A stretch of 19,056 nucleotides of DNA from Solimonas sp040754295. GTDB taxonomy: Bacteria > Pseudomonadota > Gammaproteobacteria > Nevskiales > Nevskiaceae. The notes below the pieces were generated by a model. That model ran no database searches and had not been told where the DNA came from. It worked only from the letters and a program-made list of their open reading frames with translations. The DNA is taken from NCBI GenBank assembly GCA_040754295.1, contig JBFMCQ010000070.1, positions 1-19,056 on the forward strand, given 5' to 3'. Of the stretch, positions 1 through 6,762 are shown one piece after another. Every line of letters begins with the position of its first letter. Positions within the stretch are counted from its first letter, which is position 1. Both the position numbers and the translations under genes were made by a program.

Positions 1-1
1 A

Positions 2-634
2 ATCACCTCCGAGGCGCTCGTCGGCCACGAAGCGCGGCTGCTCGGCGCCGCCGCCGAGGCGATCCGCGGCGGTGCGGTGCTGCTGCAGTACCGCGACAAA
101 TGGAATCCGCCGTCGACGCGCCTGCGCCAGGCGAGCCGCCTGGCGGCACTGTGCCGCGAGCACGGCGTGCCGCTGATCATCAACGACGACCCGGCGCTCG
201 CCGCGTCCGCCGGCGCGCACGGCGTGCACCTGGGCGCGGGCGACGCCGGCATCGCGCCGGCGCGTGCGCGGCTGGGCGCCGCTGCGCTGATCGGCGCCAG
301 CTGCGGCAACTCGCTCGCGCGTGCGCAGGCGGCCGTAGCCGCCGGCGCGGACTACGTCGCCTTCGGCCGCTTCTTCGCGTCGCGCACCAAACCGCAGGCG
401 CCGCCGGCCGAGATCGAGACGCTGCGCGCGGCGCGCGCGGCACTGGGTGTGCCGATCTGCGCGATCGGCGGCATCACGCCGGACAATGCCGACACGCTGA
501 TCGACGCCGGCGCGGACCTGGTCGCCGCGATCGACGGTGTGTTCGGCGCGGCGGATGTCGAAGGCGCTGCACGCGCCTACGCGCACGCGTTCAGCCGCCG
601 CCGGACGCTCCCCGGAAACAGCGCTGGAAACTGA
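2..634 (+). CDS. thiE: Thiamine-phosphate synthase, 5'-truncated by the window edge
   Basis: This cytosolic TIM-barrel enzyme joins the pyrimidine (HMP-PP) and thiazole phosphate precursors to give thiamine monophosphate. The frame is open from base 2, so the start codon lies outside the window and about 210 C-terminal residues are visible. Family marks are the LLQYRDK strand near the left edge, the LIINDDPALA stretch, the GAHGVHLG motif and the C-terminal AIGGIT...N...LIDAGADLVAAIDGVF phosphate-binding region. The N-terminal barrel strand is missing only because of the window edge. The last residues (PGNSAGN) and the stop codon are encoded by a GGAAAC-rich repeat, so the natural C-terminus may have been extended by repeat DNA. 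hemL follows after 45 bases, and thiE next to hemL is a common arrangement in gammaproteobacteria. Identification is confident; only the extent is incomplete. Confidence 0.93.
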   Translation: MTSEALVGHEARLLGAAAEAIRGGAVLLQYRDKWNPPSTRLRQASRLAALCREHGVPLIINDDPALAASAGAHGVHLGAGDAGIAPARARLGAAALIGASCGNSLARAQAAVAAGADYVAFGRFFASRTKPQAPPAEIETLRAARAALGVPICAIGGITPDNADTLIDAGADLVAAIDGVFGAADVEGAARAYAHAFSRRRTLPGNSAGN

Positions 635-655
635 CGGACAGAAACCGGAAACTGT
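612..655. repeat. Degenerate GGAAACT heptamer repeat at the thiE 3' end
   Basis: CCGGAAA at 612-618, CTGGAAA at 624-630 and CCGGAAA at 645-651 are copies of one unit; the last two are exactly 21 bases (three units) apart. The unit matches the tandem array downstream of rpoH. The element contains the thiE stop codon and fills most of the thiE–hemL gap. Confidence 0.5.
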
Positions 656-679
656 CGCCCCTTTCGGCTGCAGCCTTCC

Positions 680-1963
680 ATGACCCGTTCCGAAGCCCTC
701 TTCGCGCGCGCCCAGCAGCGCATTCCCGGCGGCGTGAATTCCCCCGTGCGCGCGTTCCGGGCAGTCGGCGGCACGCCGCTGTTCATCGCTGCCGCGAGCG
801 GTGCGTGGCTGACGGACGCCGACGGGCGCCGCTACATCGACTATGTCGGCTCCTGGGGCCCGATGATTCTCGGCCACCAGCATCCCGCAGTGACCGCGGC
901 GCTGCGCGCGCAGCTGGAGATCGGCGTGTCCTACGGCGCACCGACCGAGCTCGAGCTCGAAATGGCCGAACTGCTGTGCGCGCGCGTGCCGGGCATGGAC
1001 ATGGTGCGCATGTGCAACAGCGGCACCGAGGCGACGATGTCGGCGCTGCGGCTCGCGCGCGGGCATACCGGGCGCGACTACATCGTCAAGTTCGAGGGCT
1101 GCTATCACGGTCACGGCGACGCGCTGCTGGTGAAGGCCGGTTCCGGCCTTTTGACCTTCGGCGTGCCGACCTCGCCCGGCGTGCCCGCCGACCTCGCCAA
1201 ATACACCCTGACGGCGCAGTACAACGACCTCGACTCCGCGCGCGCGCTGTTCGACGCGCAGCCCGACGGCATCGCCGCGGTGATCGTCGAGCCGGTCGCC
1301 GGCAACATGAACTGCGTACCGCCCGCAGCGGGCTTTCTCGAAGGCCTGCGCAGCCTCTGCGATCGTTACGGCGCGGTGCTGATCTTCGACGAGGTCATGA
1401 CCGGCTTTCGCGTCGGTCCGCGCGGCGCGGCGGGCCGCTACGGCATCACGCCGGACCTGACGACGCTGGGCAAGATCATCGGCGGTGGCCTGCCGGTCGG
1501 CGCCTTCGGCGGCCGCCACGACATCATGGCCAGGCTCGCGCCGATCGGTCCGGTCTATCAGGCCGGCACGCTCTCCGGCAATCCGCTGGCGATGGCTGCC
1601 GGCCTGGCGCTGCTGCGCCAGCTCGACGACGAGGCGCTGTACGCAGGGCTCGAGCGCAGCACCGCGGCGCTGCTCGACGGACTGCGGGCGCGCGCGCAGC
1701 ACGCCGGCGTGCCGCTGGCGACGACGCAGGCCGGCAGCATGTTCGGGCTGTACTTCACCGCAGCCGGTCCGCCGACGCGCTTCGCCGACGTCACCGCCTG
1801 CGACATCGAGACGTTCAAGCGCTTCTTCCATGCGATGCTCGACCGCGGCGTCTACCTCGCGCCGTCGGCCTACGAGGCCGGCTTCGTCTCCGCCGCGCAC
1901 GGCGACGCCGAGATCCAGCGCACGCTCGAAGCGGCCAGCGAGGCGTTTGCGGCGATCGCATGA
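680..1963 (+). CDS. hemL: Glutamate-1-semialdehyde 2,1-aminomutase
   Basis: This cytosolic, PLP-dependent class III aminotransferase-fold enzyme converts glutamate-1-semialdehyde to 5-aminolevulinate in the C5 pathway of tetrapyrrole synthesis. The 427-residue length is the family norm. The N-terminus begins with the usual SEALFARAQQRIPGGVNSPVRAF block. CNSGTEA (about 112-118), the DEVMTGFR segment (about 238-245) and the PLP lysine K265 in LGKIIGGGLPVGAFGG are all present. The ATG at 680 is chosen because the protein then starts at the conserved N-terminal block, although no strong ribosome-binding site precedes it. The stop overlaps the next gene's start as ATGA, indicating translational coupling. 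The haem made by this pathway would feed the oxidase locus downstream, but the two are on opposite strands, so this is only a metabolic link. Confidence 0.97.
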   Translation: MTRSEALFARAQQRIPGGVNSPVRAFRAVGGTPLFIAAASGAWLTDADGRRYIDYVGSWGPMILGHQHPAVTAALRAQLEIGVSYGAPTELELEMAELLCARVPGMDMVRMCNSGTEATMSALRLARGHTGRDYIVKFEGCYHGHGDALLVKAGSGLLTFGVPTSPGVPADLAKYTLTAQYNDLDSARALFDAQPDGIAAVIVEPVAGNMNCVPPAAGFLEGLRSLCDRYGAVLIFDEVMTGFRVGPRGAAGRYGITPDLTTLGKIIGGGLPVGAFGGRHDIMARLAPIGPVYQAGTLSGNPLAMAAGLALLRQLDDEALYAGLERSTAALLDGLRARAQHAGVPLATTQAGSMFGLYFTAAGPPTRFADVTACDIETFKRFFHAMLDRGVYLAPSAYEAGFVSAAHGDAEIQRTLEAASEAFAAIA

Positions 1964-3936
1964 TCGCTGCGCTGCAGGATTCGCTGGCGTGGGTCCAGCA
2001 CCATCCGCACTGGGCGCTGTGCCTGCTGTTCGCCGCCGCGCTGCTCGACGCGCTGTTCGTCGTCGGCGCCTTCGTGCCCGCCGGCGTGGCGCTGTTCGCC
2101 GCCGGCGCGCTGGTGGCACTCGGCTCGCTCGAGCTGTGGGAGGCGGTGCTGGCAGCGACGGCCGGCGCCGTTGCGGGTGACGGCTTCTCGTTCTGGCTCG
2201 GGCGCCGCTACGGCGAGCGCCTGTTCAGAGGCCGCCTGCAGCTGCGCTATCCGGAGCTGCTGCTCAACGGCCGCCGCTTTCTCGCCCGCAACGGTGCCTA
2301 CAGTGTCGCGCTGGCGCGCTTTCTCGGGCCGGTGCGCGCAATCGTGCCGGCGCTGGCCGGTGCCGCCGGCATGCGCGTCGTCGCCTTCGTCTTCGCCGAT
2401 GTCGCTGCAGCGACCGTCTGGGCCTTCGCGTTCGTGCTGCCGGGCGTGGCATTCGGTGCCTCGCTGGGCCTCGCCGCCGAGGTTGCCGGACGGCTGGCGA
2501 TGCTGCTGGTCGCGCTGCTCGGCGTCGTCGCACTCGCGGTCTGGCTGACCGCGGCGATCGGCCGCGCGGCGCAGCGCCACGCCGAGGACTGGATCGGAGG
2601 GCTGCTCGACTGGAGCCGCCGCCACCGCAGGCTCGGCAAGTTCGGCGCGGCGCTGGCCGACCCGGATCAGCCGGAGACGCCGGTGCTGGTGCTGCTGGCA
2701 GTCGTGCTGCTCGCGCTCAGCGGGCTCTGGCTGTGGATCTGGGCCGGGTCGGAGCTGCACAGCTATCCGGCCGCGTTCGACGCAGCGGTGTTCCAGTGGA
2801 TGCGCGATCTGCACAGCCCTTGGGGCTTCGCGCTCGCACAGCATCTGCTGCAGCTCGGCGAGTGGATCGTCTACGGACCGGTCGCGCTGATAGCCTTCGC
2901 CTGCCTGCTCGGTCTCGGCAAACCGCGCGCAGCGGCGCACTGGATCGCGGCGGTCGCCTTCGGCGCCCTGCTTTCGGCCGGCCTGCACGCGGTACCGACG
3001 ATCGTGCCGCCGTTCGAGTTCTTCGACACTCACCGGCCGCGGGCCCCGGTAGTCCGCGATCTGGTGCTGGTAACCGTCATCTACGGCTTTCTGCCGGTGC
3101 TGCTGTCGACCGGCGCGAGCGCGCGCCGCCGCCGAGCGCTGTACGCCGCCGCGGTCGCGATCCTCACGCTGATCGTGCTCGCACGGCTCTATGTCGGGCT
3201 GCAATGGACGAGCGTCGCCGCCTTCTCGGTGCTCGTCGGCTGCGTCTGGGTCGGCCTGCTCGGCCTCGGCTACCGCCGTCACCGCCCGGAGCACCTGCCG
3301 GCGCACAAGCTGATCCCGCCGCTGCTGCTCGCGTTTGCGGTCAGCCTCGCTCTGGCCTGGACGGCACCGCAGCCGGGCTTCGCGGAAGCGTCGGCGGCGG
3401 CGCGGGTCATCGATGCGCAGCAATGGCGCGCCACGGGCTGGGCGCAGCTGCCGCGCCAGCGGATCGACATCGCCGGCCGCGACCAGCAGCCGCTGAGCCT
3501 GCAGTGGGCCGACGAGCTGCCGGCGATCGAAGCGGCGCTGGCGCGCGCAGGCTGGACGCGCCCGCCGAAGCTGTCCGGCAGCAATCTGCTGCGCTGGCTC
3601 ACGCACGACACGCCGGTCGCCGAGCTACCGGTGCTGCCGCAGGTGCATGCCGGCCAGCACCCTGCGCTGACGCTGCATCGCGTGCTCGACGGCGAGCGCG
3701 CCGATCTGCTGCGCCTGTGGCCGTCGCGCCTGCGTCTGGCCGACGGCCGGCCGGTGTGGCTCGGCTCGCTGACGCGGGTGCAGGCGCGCAGCCTGTATCG
3801 GCTGCTGCGCTATCCGCTCGGCACCGCGATCGGCCTGGAGCCCGACCAGGTCTTCCGTGCGGTCGACGGCCTCGACGTCGACCGGCGCGACGAGGTCTGG
3901 CTGCTATCCTTGGCCGCCGCAAGCACGTCACACTGA
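1960..3936 (+). CDS. DedA / PAP2-like / LssY C-terminal domain membrane protein with degenerate phosphatase motifs
   Basis: This 658-residue inner-membrane protein has three regions. Residues 1 to about 205 form a DedA (SNARE-associated) domain, with the GD..SFWLGRRYGE segment and the ARFLGPVRAIVPALAGAAGM signature. A hydrophobic region of PAP2 type spans about 235-450. The soluble tail, about 490-650, resembles the LssY C-terminal domain (SGSNLLRWLTHDTPVAELPVLPQ and WLGSLTR). DedA proteins are linked to undecaprenyl-phosphate or phospholipid transport, and PAP2 domains dephosphorylate lipid phosphates. Here the PAP2 catalytic motifs look lost: the position of PSGH reads PVVR (363-366), and the SRx5Hx3D motif reads A408-R409...Q415...V419. 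The ATG at 1960 overlaps the hemL stop, and ftsY starts 4 bases after the stop, so the gene appears co-transcribed with both. The family call is confident; the function is unknown, and hydrolase activity is doubtful. Confidence 0.82.
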   Translation: MIAALQDSLAWVQHHPHWALCLLFAAALLDALFVVGAFVPAGVALFAAGALVALGSLELWEAVLAATAGAVAGDGFSFWLGRRYGERLFRGRLQLRYPELLLNGRRFLARNGAYSVALARFLGPVRAIVPALAGAAGMRVVAFVFADVAAATVWAFAFVLPGVAFGASLGLAAEVAGRLAMLLVALLGVVALAVWLTAAIGRAAQRHAEDWIGGLLDWSRRHRRLGKFGAALADPDQPETPVLVLLAVVLLALSGLWLWIWAGSELHSYPAAFDAAVFQWMRDLHSPWGFALAQHLLQLGEWIVYGPVALIAFACLLGLGKPRAAAHWIAAVAFGALLSAGLHAVPTIVPPFEFFDTHRPRAPVVRDLVLVTVIYGFLPVLLSTGASARRRRALYAAAVAILTLIVLARLYVGLQWTSVAAFSVLVGCVWVGLLGLGYRRHRPEHLPAHKLIPPLLLAFAVSLALAWTAPQPGFAEASAAARVIDAQQWRATGWAQLPRQRIDIAGRDQQPLSLQWADELPAIEAALARAGWTRPPKLSGSNLLRWLTHDTPVAELPVLPQVHAGQHPALTLHRVLDGERADLLRLWPSRLRLADGRPVWLGSLTRVQARSLYRLLRYPLGTAIGLEPDQVFRAVDGLDVDRRDEVWLLSLAAASTSH

Positions 3937-3940
3937 AATC

Positions 3941-4864
3941 ATGTCCGAGAGCGGTTTTCTGACCAAGCTGCGCACGCGGCTGAACAAGGGCGACTCCTGG
4001 CTGACGCGCGACATCACGACGTTCTTCAGCAACGAGCGCCTCACCGAGGACGCCTTCGACGAGATCGAGACGCGGCTTCTGACCGCCGACGCCGGCGTCG
4101 AGGCGACGGGCTGGCTCATGGAGCGCCTGCGCGCCGAAGCCAATGCCGGGCGTGTGCGCAATCCGCAGCAGCTGCGCGCAACGCTGAAGAAGGCGCTGGT
4201 CGAGCTGCTCGCGCCGGTCGCGCAGCCGCTGACGATTCCGGACTTCATCCGGCCGTACATCCTGTTCGTCGTCGGCGTCAACGGCGTCGGCAAGACGACG
4301 ACGATCGGCAAGCTGGCGCTGCGCTTCAGGCGCGAAGGCAGAAGCGTGCTGCTCGCCGCCGGCGACACCTTTCGCGCGGCCGCGGTCGATCAGCTCAAGA
4401 CCTGGGCCGAGCGCGCCGGCGTGCCGATCCTCGCGCAGGGCGAAGGTGCCGACTCGGCGAGCGTGATCTACGACGCGGTGCAGTCGGCCCGGGCGCGCGG
4501 CATCGACATGGTCATCGCCGACACCGCCGGGCGACTGCACACGCAGGCGCATCTGATGGAGGAGCTGCGCAAGATCAAGCGCGTCGTGCAGAAGCACGAC
4601 GCCTACGCGCCGCACGAGGTGCTGCTGGTCGTCGACGCGACCACCGGCGGCAACGCGCTGGTGCAGGCGCTGCAGTTCCACGAAGCCATCGGCCTGACCG
4701 GCATCGCGATCACGAAGTTGGACGGCACCGCCAAGGGCGGTATCCTGCTGGCCATCGCGCGTCGCCTGGCCCTGCCCGTGCGCTTCATCGGCATCGGTGA
4801 AGCCGTCGAGGATTTGCAGCCGTTCGACGCGGACGCTTTTGCAGAAGCGTTGATCGGGGAATGA
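3941..4864 (+). CDS. ftsY: Signal recognition particle receptor FtsY (short NG form)
   Basis: This is the SRP receptor GTPase, which pairs with Ffh at the inner membrane to deliver ribosome–nascent chain complexes to SecYEG. The 307 residues comprise an N domain (about 1-95) and a G domain with the P-loop GVNGVGKTT (112-120), DTFRAAAVDQL (142-152), DTAGR (194-198), TKLDG (258-262) and GIGEAVEDLQPF. The long acidic A domain of E. coli FtsY is absent; only a short basic/amphipathic N-terminus remains, as in other short FtsY proteins. The motif usually read as DA(S/T)TGQN has Gly at the Gln position (DATTGGN, about 232-238), which is worth noting. The in-frame ATG at 3857 would overlap the upstream gene; 3941 places the N domain correctly. 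No clear ribosome-binding site is seen, so coupling to the upstream gene is likely. Confidence 0.95.
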   Translation: MSESGFLTKLRTRLNKGDSWLTRDITTFFSNERLTEDAFDEIETRLLTADAGVEATGWLMERLRAEANAGRVRNPQQLRATLKKALVELLAPVAQPLTIPDFIRPYILFVVGVNGVGKTTTIGKLALRFRREGRSVLLAAGDTFRAAAVDQLKTWAERAGVPILAQGEGADSASVIYDAVQSARARGIDMVIADTAGRLHTQAHLMEELRKIKRVVQKHDAYAPHEVLLVVDATTGGNALVQALQFHEAIGLTGIAITKLDGTAKGGILLAIARRLALPVRFIGIGEAVEDLQPFDADAFAEALIGE

Positions 4865-4871
4865 CGAGGAC

Positions 4872-4963
4872 GGGAATGGGGAATCGGGAATCGTCGAAGC
4901 AAGCCTGCCCGGGCCATCGGGCCGTGTGCATCCACGATTCCCGATTCTCGATTCCCGATTGCC
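4872..4963. repeat. Inverted GGGAATC heptamer repeat between ftsY and ftsE
   Basis: Three direct heptamers lie at 4872-4892 (GGGAATG, GGGAATC, GGGAATC). Their complement runs as four heptamers at 4936-4963 (GATTCCC, GATTCTC, GATTCCC, GATTGCC). The arms can pair into a long hairpin around a GC-rich loop that itself contains GCCCGGGC. There is no T-tract, so it is not a classical terminator. It fills nearly the whole 108-base ftsY–ftsE gap. Confidence 0.8.
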
Positions 4964-4972
4964 GGCGAAGCC

Positions 4973-5689
4973 ATGACTGAGCTGATCCGCTTCGACCGGG
5001 TCAGCTACCGCTACGCCGGCGGCAGCGACGTGCTCAGCGACGTCAGCTTTTCCATCGCGCAGGGCGAGATGGCCTACGTGACCGGACCCAGCGGCGCGGG
5101 CAAGACGACGCTGCTGCGCCTGATCGCCGCGCTATGCCGTGCCAGCCGCGGGCAGATCCTCGTGATGGGGCAGAACCTTTCGGCACTGCGGCCGCGCCAT
5201 GTGCCGGCATTCCGCCAGCGCCTGGGCATGGTGTTCCAGAACTTCAATCTGCTGTACGACCGCACGGTGTTCGACAACGTCGCGCTGCCGCTGGTGATCC
5301 GCGGCTATGCCTACTCCGACATCGGCCGGCGCGTGCGCGCGGCGCTGGATGCGGTCGGTCTGCTCGGCAAGGAGAAGATGCTGCCGCTGACGCTCTCCGG
5401 CGGCGAGCAGCAGCGTGTGGGCATCGCGCGCGCGATCGTCACCAAGCCGGCGCTGATCCTCGCCGACGAGCCCACCGGCAATCTCGACCCGGAGATGGCG
5501 CTGGAGATCATGCGCGCCTTTCAGCGATTCAACGAGGCCGGCGTCACCGTGCTCATCGCCACGCACGCGATCGATCTGATCGCCGCGCTGCCGCACCGCA
5601 TCATCCACCTCGAGCACGGGCAGATCAGCGACCGGCGTCCGACCGCCGCTTCGCAGCTCAAGGAGACGCTCGCACATGGCGCTGGTTGA
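4973..5689 (+). CDS. ftsE: Cell division ATP-binding protein FtsE
   Basis: This is the cytosolic ATPase of the FtsEX ABC complex, which at the division septum controls peptidoglycan hydrolase activators and divisome assembly. The 238 residues show Walker A GPSGAGKT (38-45), the Q-loop in VFQNFNLL (about 87-94), the ABC signature LSGGEQQR (141-148), Walker B LILADEP (161-167) and the switch histidine H198. The length is slightly above the usual 220-230 because of a short C-terminal tail. The gene overlaps ftsX by 14 bases, so the two are co-translated. A heptamer inverted repeat separates it from ftsY, and no good ribosome-binding site precedes the ATG at 4973. Confidence 0.96.
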   Translation: MTELIRFDRVSYRYAGGSDVLSDVSFSIAQGEMAYVTGPSGAGKTTLLRLIAALCRASRGQILVMGQNLSALRPRHVPAFRQRLGMVFQNFNLLYDRTVFDNVALPLVIRGYAYSDIGRRVRAALDAVGLLGKEKMLPLTLSGGEQQRVGIARAIVTKPALILADEPTGNLDPEMALEIMRAFQRFNEAGVTVLIATHAIDLIAALPHRIIHLEHGQISDRRPTAASQLKETLAHGAG

Positions 5690-6626
5690 GGCAGGACTGG
5701 ATCGGCCGAACTGGCCGGCGCGCTGGCTGCAGGAGCATCTGCGCGTGCTGCTGTTCTCGCTGGGCAAGCTCGCGCGCGCACCGCTGGCCGCGCTGCTCAC
5801 GGCGCTGGTCATCGCCATCGCGCTGGCGCTGCCGGCGGGGCTGTTCGTCGGCGTGCGCAATCTGTCCGCGATCGGCTATTCGTGGCAGGAGGCGCTGCAG
5901 ATCTCGCTGTTCCTCAAGGACAGCGTCTCGGCCGAGCGCGGCGTGGCGCTGAGCCGCGAGCTGGCCGCGGAGCCCGGGATCGCGCGCACCGATTACATCT
6001 CGCGCGAGCAGTCGCTGGCGGAGTTCCGCGAGCTGTCCGGCTTTGGCGAAGCGCTCGAGCTGCTCGGCGACAACCCGCTGCCCGCCGTCATCGCGGTCAC
6101 GCCGGAGTCAGGGCAGGACAAGGCCGCGGTGCAAGGACTCGTCGAGCGGCTCGGCGCGCGCCCGGAAGTCGATCTCGCCAAGCTCGACCAGCAGTGGCTG
6201 GAGCGCCTGTACGCACTGCTGGCGATCGCCGAGCGCGCCGTCGGCATCGTCGCGCTGCTGCTCGGCCTCGCCGTCATGGTGATCATCGGCAATACCATCC
6301 GGCTCGATATCGAGGCGCGGCGCGAAGAGATCGAGGTCATGAAGCTGATCGGCGCGCCGGCCAGCTTCGTGCGCCGTCCGTTCCTGTACAGCGGCTTCTG
6401 GTTCGGACTCGGCGGCGGCCTGCTGGCCTGGCTGCTGGTCACGCTCGGCACGGCCGCGCTCGCCGGACCCAGCAGCCAGCTCGCCGCGCTCTACGGCAGC
6501 GATTACCGCCTGGCCGGACTGGGGCTGCGCGACGGCCTGGCGCTGATCGCCGCCGGCATCGTGCTCGGCTGGGCGGGCGCCTTCGTCACGGTCACCCGCC
6601 GGCTCGCGCAGATCGAGCCCAAGTAG
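5676..6626 (+). CDS. ftsX: Cell division protein FtsX
   Basis: This is the permease-like membrane subunit of FtsEX, which relays ATP hydrolysis by FtsE to periplasmic amidase activation at the septum. The 316 residues show a cytoplasmic N-terminus and TM1 at about 36-58. The periplasmic FtsX extracellular domain follows at about 65-185, including the ISREQSLAEFRE and NPLPAVIAV stretches. Three further TM segments lie in the C-terminal half, with the conserved NTIRLDI.ARR.EIEVMKLIGA loop between them. The ATG at 5676 lies inside the end of ftsE and is preceded by AAGGAG at 5660-5665, an acceptable ribosome-binding site at 10 bases. rpoH follows after 136 bases with its own promoter region. Confidence 0.95.
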   Translation: MALVEAGLDRPNWPARWLQEHLRVLLFSLGKLARAPLAALLTALVIAIALALPAGLFVGVRNLSAIGYSWQEALQISLFLKDSVSAERGVALSRELAAEPGIARTDYISREQSLAEFRELSGFGEALELLGDNPLPAVIAVTPESGQDKAAVQGLVERLGARPEVDLAKLDQQWLERLYALLAIAERAVGIVALLLGLAVMVIIGNTIRLDIEARREEIEVMKLIGAPASFVRRPFLYSGFWFGLGGGLLAWLLVTLGTAALAGPSSQLAALYGSDYRLAGLGLRDGLALIAAGIVLGWAGAFVTVTRRLAQIEPK

Positions 6627-6692
6627 CTGAACATGAACGGCTTATTATGAGGTCGCGGGCGCCGCCGAGGCCGATTTCCTGACCTGGATCAA

Positions 6693-6720
6693 TGAACTTT
6701 CCCAGCGCTTAGCACTCAAT
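6693..6720 (+). promoter_or_regulatory. Possible sigma-E (RpoE) promoter of rpoH
   Basis: TGAACTT at 6693-6699, a 16-base spacer and TCAAT at 6716-6720 fit the extracytoplasmic sigma-E pattern (GGAACTT, about 16 bases, TCTGA/TCAAA). Transcription would begin near 6726, about 37 bases before the rpoH ATG. E. coli rpoH also has a sigma-E promoter. The -10 element is imperfect, so this is only a candidate. Confidence 0.4.
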
Positions 6721-6735
6721 ATGCACGACTGCTAG
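6709..6735 (+). promoter_or_regulatory. CIRCE-like operator (HrcA site) upstream of rpoH
   Basis: TTAGCACTC at 6709-6717 is a perfect left half of the CIRCE operator. It is followed by exactly 9 bases and then GACTGCTAG at 6727-6735, which matches the right half GAGTGCTAA at 7 of 9 positions. The site lies 28-54 bases before the rpoH ATG and overlaps both promoter candidates, so a bound HrcA repressor would be expected to block transcription. Confidence 0.65.
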
Positions 6736-6738
6736 AAT
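6709..6738 (+). promoter_or_regulatory. Possible sigma-70 promoter of rpoH
   Basis: TAGAAT at 6733-6738 is a good -10 element (5 of 6 to TATAAT). TTAGCA at 6709-6714 is a weak -35 (4 of 6) with an 18-base spacer. Transcription would start near 6745, just before the GGGAG ribosome-binding site at 6748-6752. Both hexamers lie in or against the CIRCE-like half-sites. Confidence 0.45.
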
Positions 6739-6762
6739 CGGATCCATGGGAGAACTACACCG

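Noticed and set aside
100..1959. Very long open frame running from base 100 through hemL into the LssY-like gene
   Set aside because: The first 620 codons give Arg/Ala-rich translation typical of a GC-rich shadow frame; thiE and hemL in the other frames are clearly real. Only the part from 1960 is coding.
1870..3606. 578-codon minus-strand frame opposite the LssY-like gene
   Set aside because: Gln/Arg-rich shadow of a GC-rich gene with no recognisable domain and no ribosome-binding site.
4900..4935. GC-rich loop with GCCCGGGC as a possible terminator of ftsY
   Set aside because: No T-tract follows on either strand; it is better described as the core of the heptamer inverted repeat.
6643..6648. 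TATTAT as another -10 element for rpoH
   Set aside because: No acceptable -35 at 16-18 bases upstream.
6637..6735. Short open stretch before rpoH with protein-like codons (EADFLTWINELSQRLALN)
   Set aside because: No start codon follows the in-frame stop at 6634-6636 except an ATG three codons before the end, and it covers the rpoH control elements. Most likely chance.
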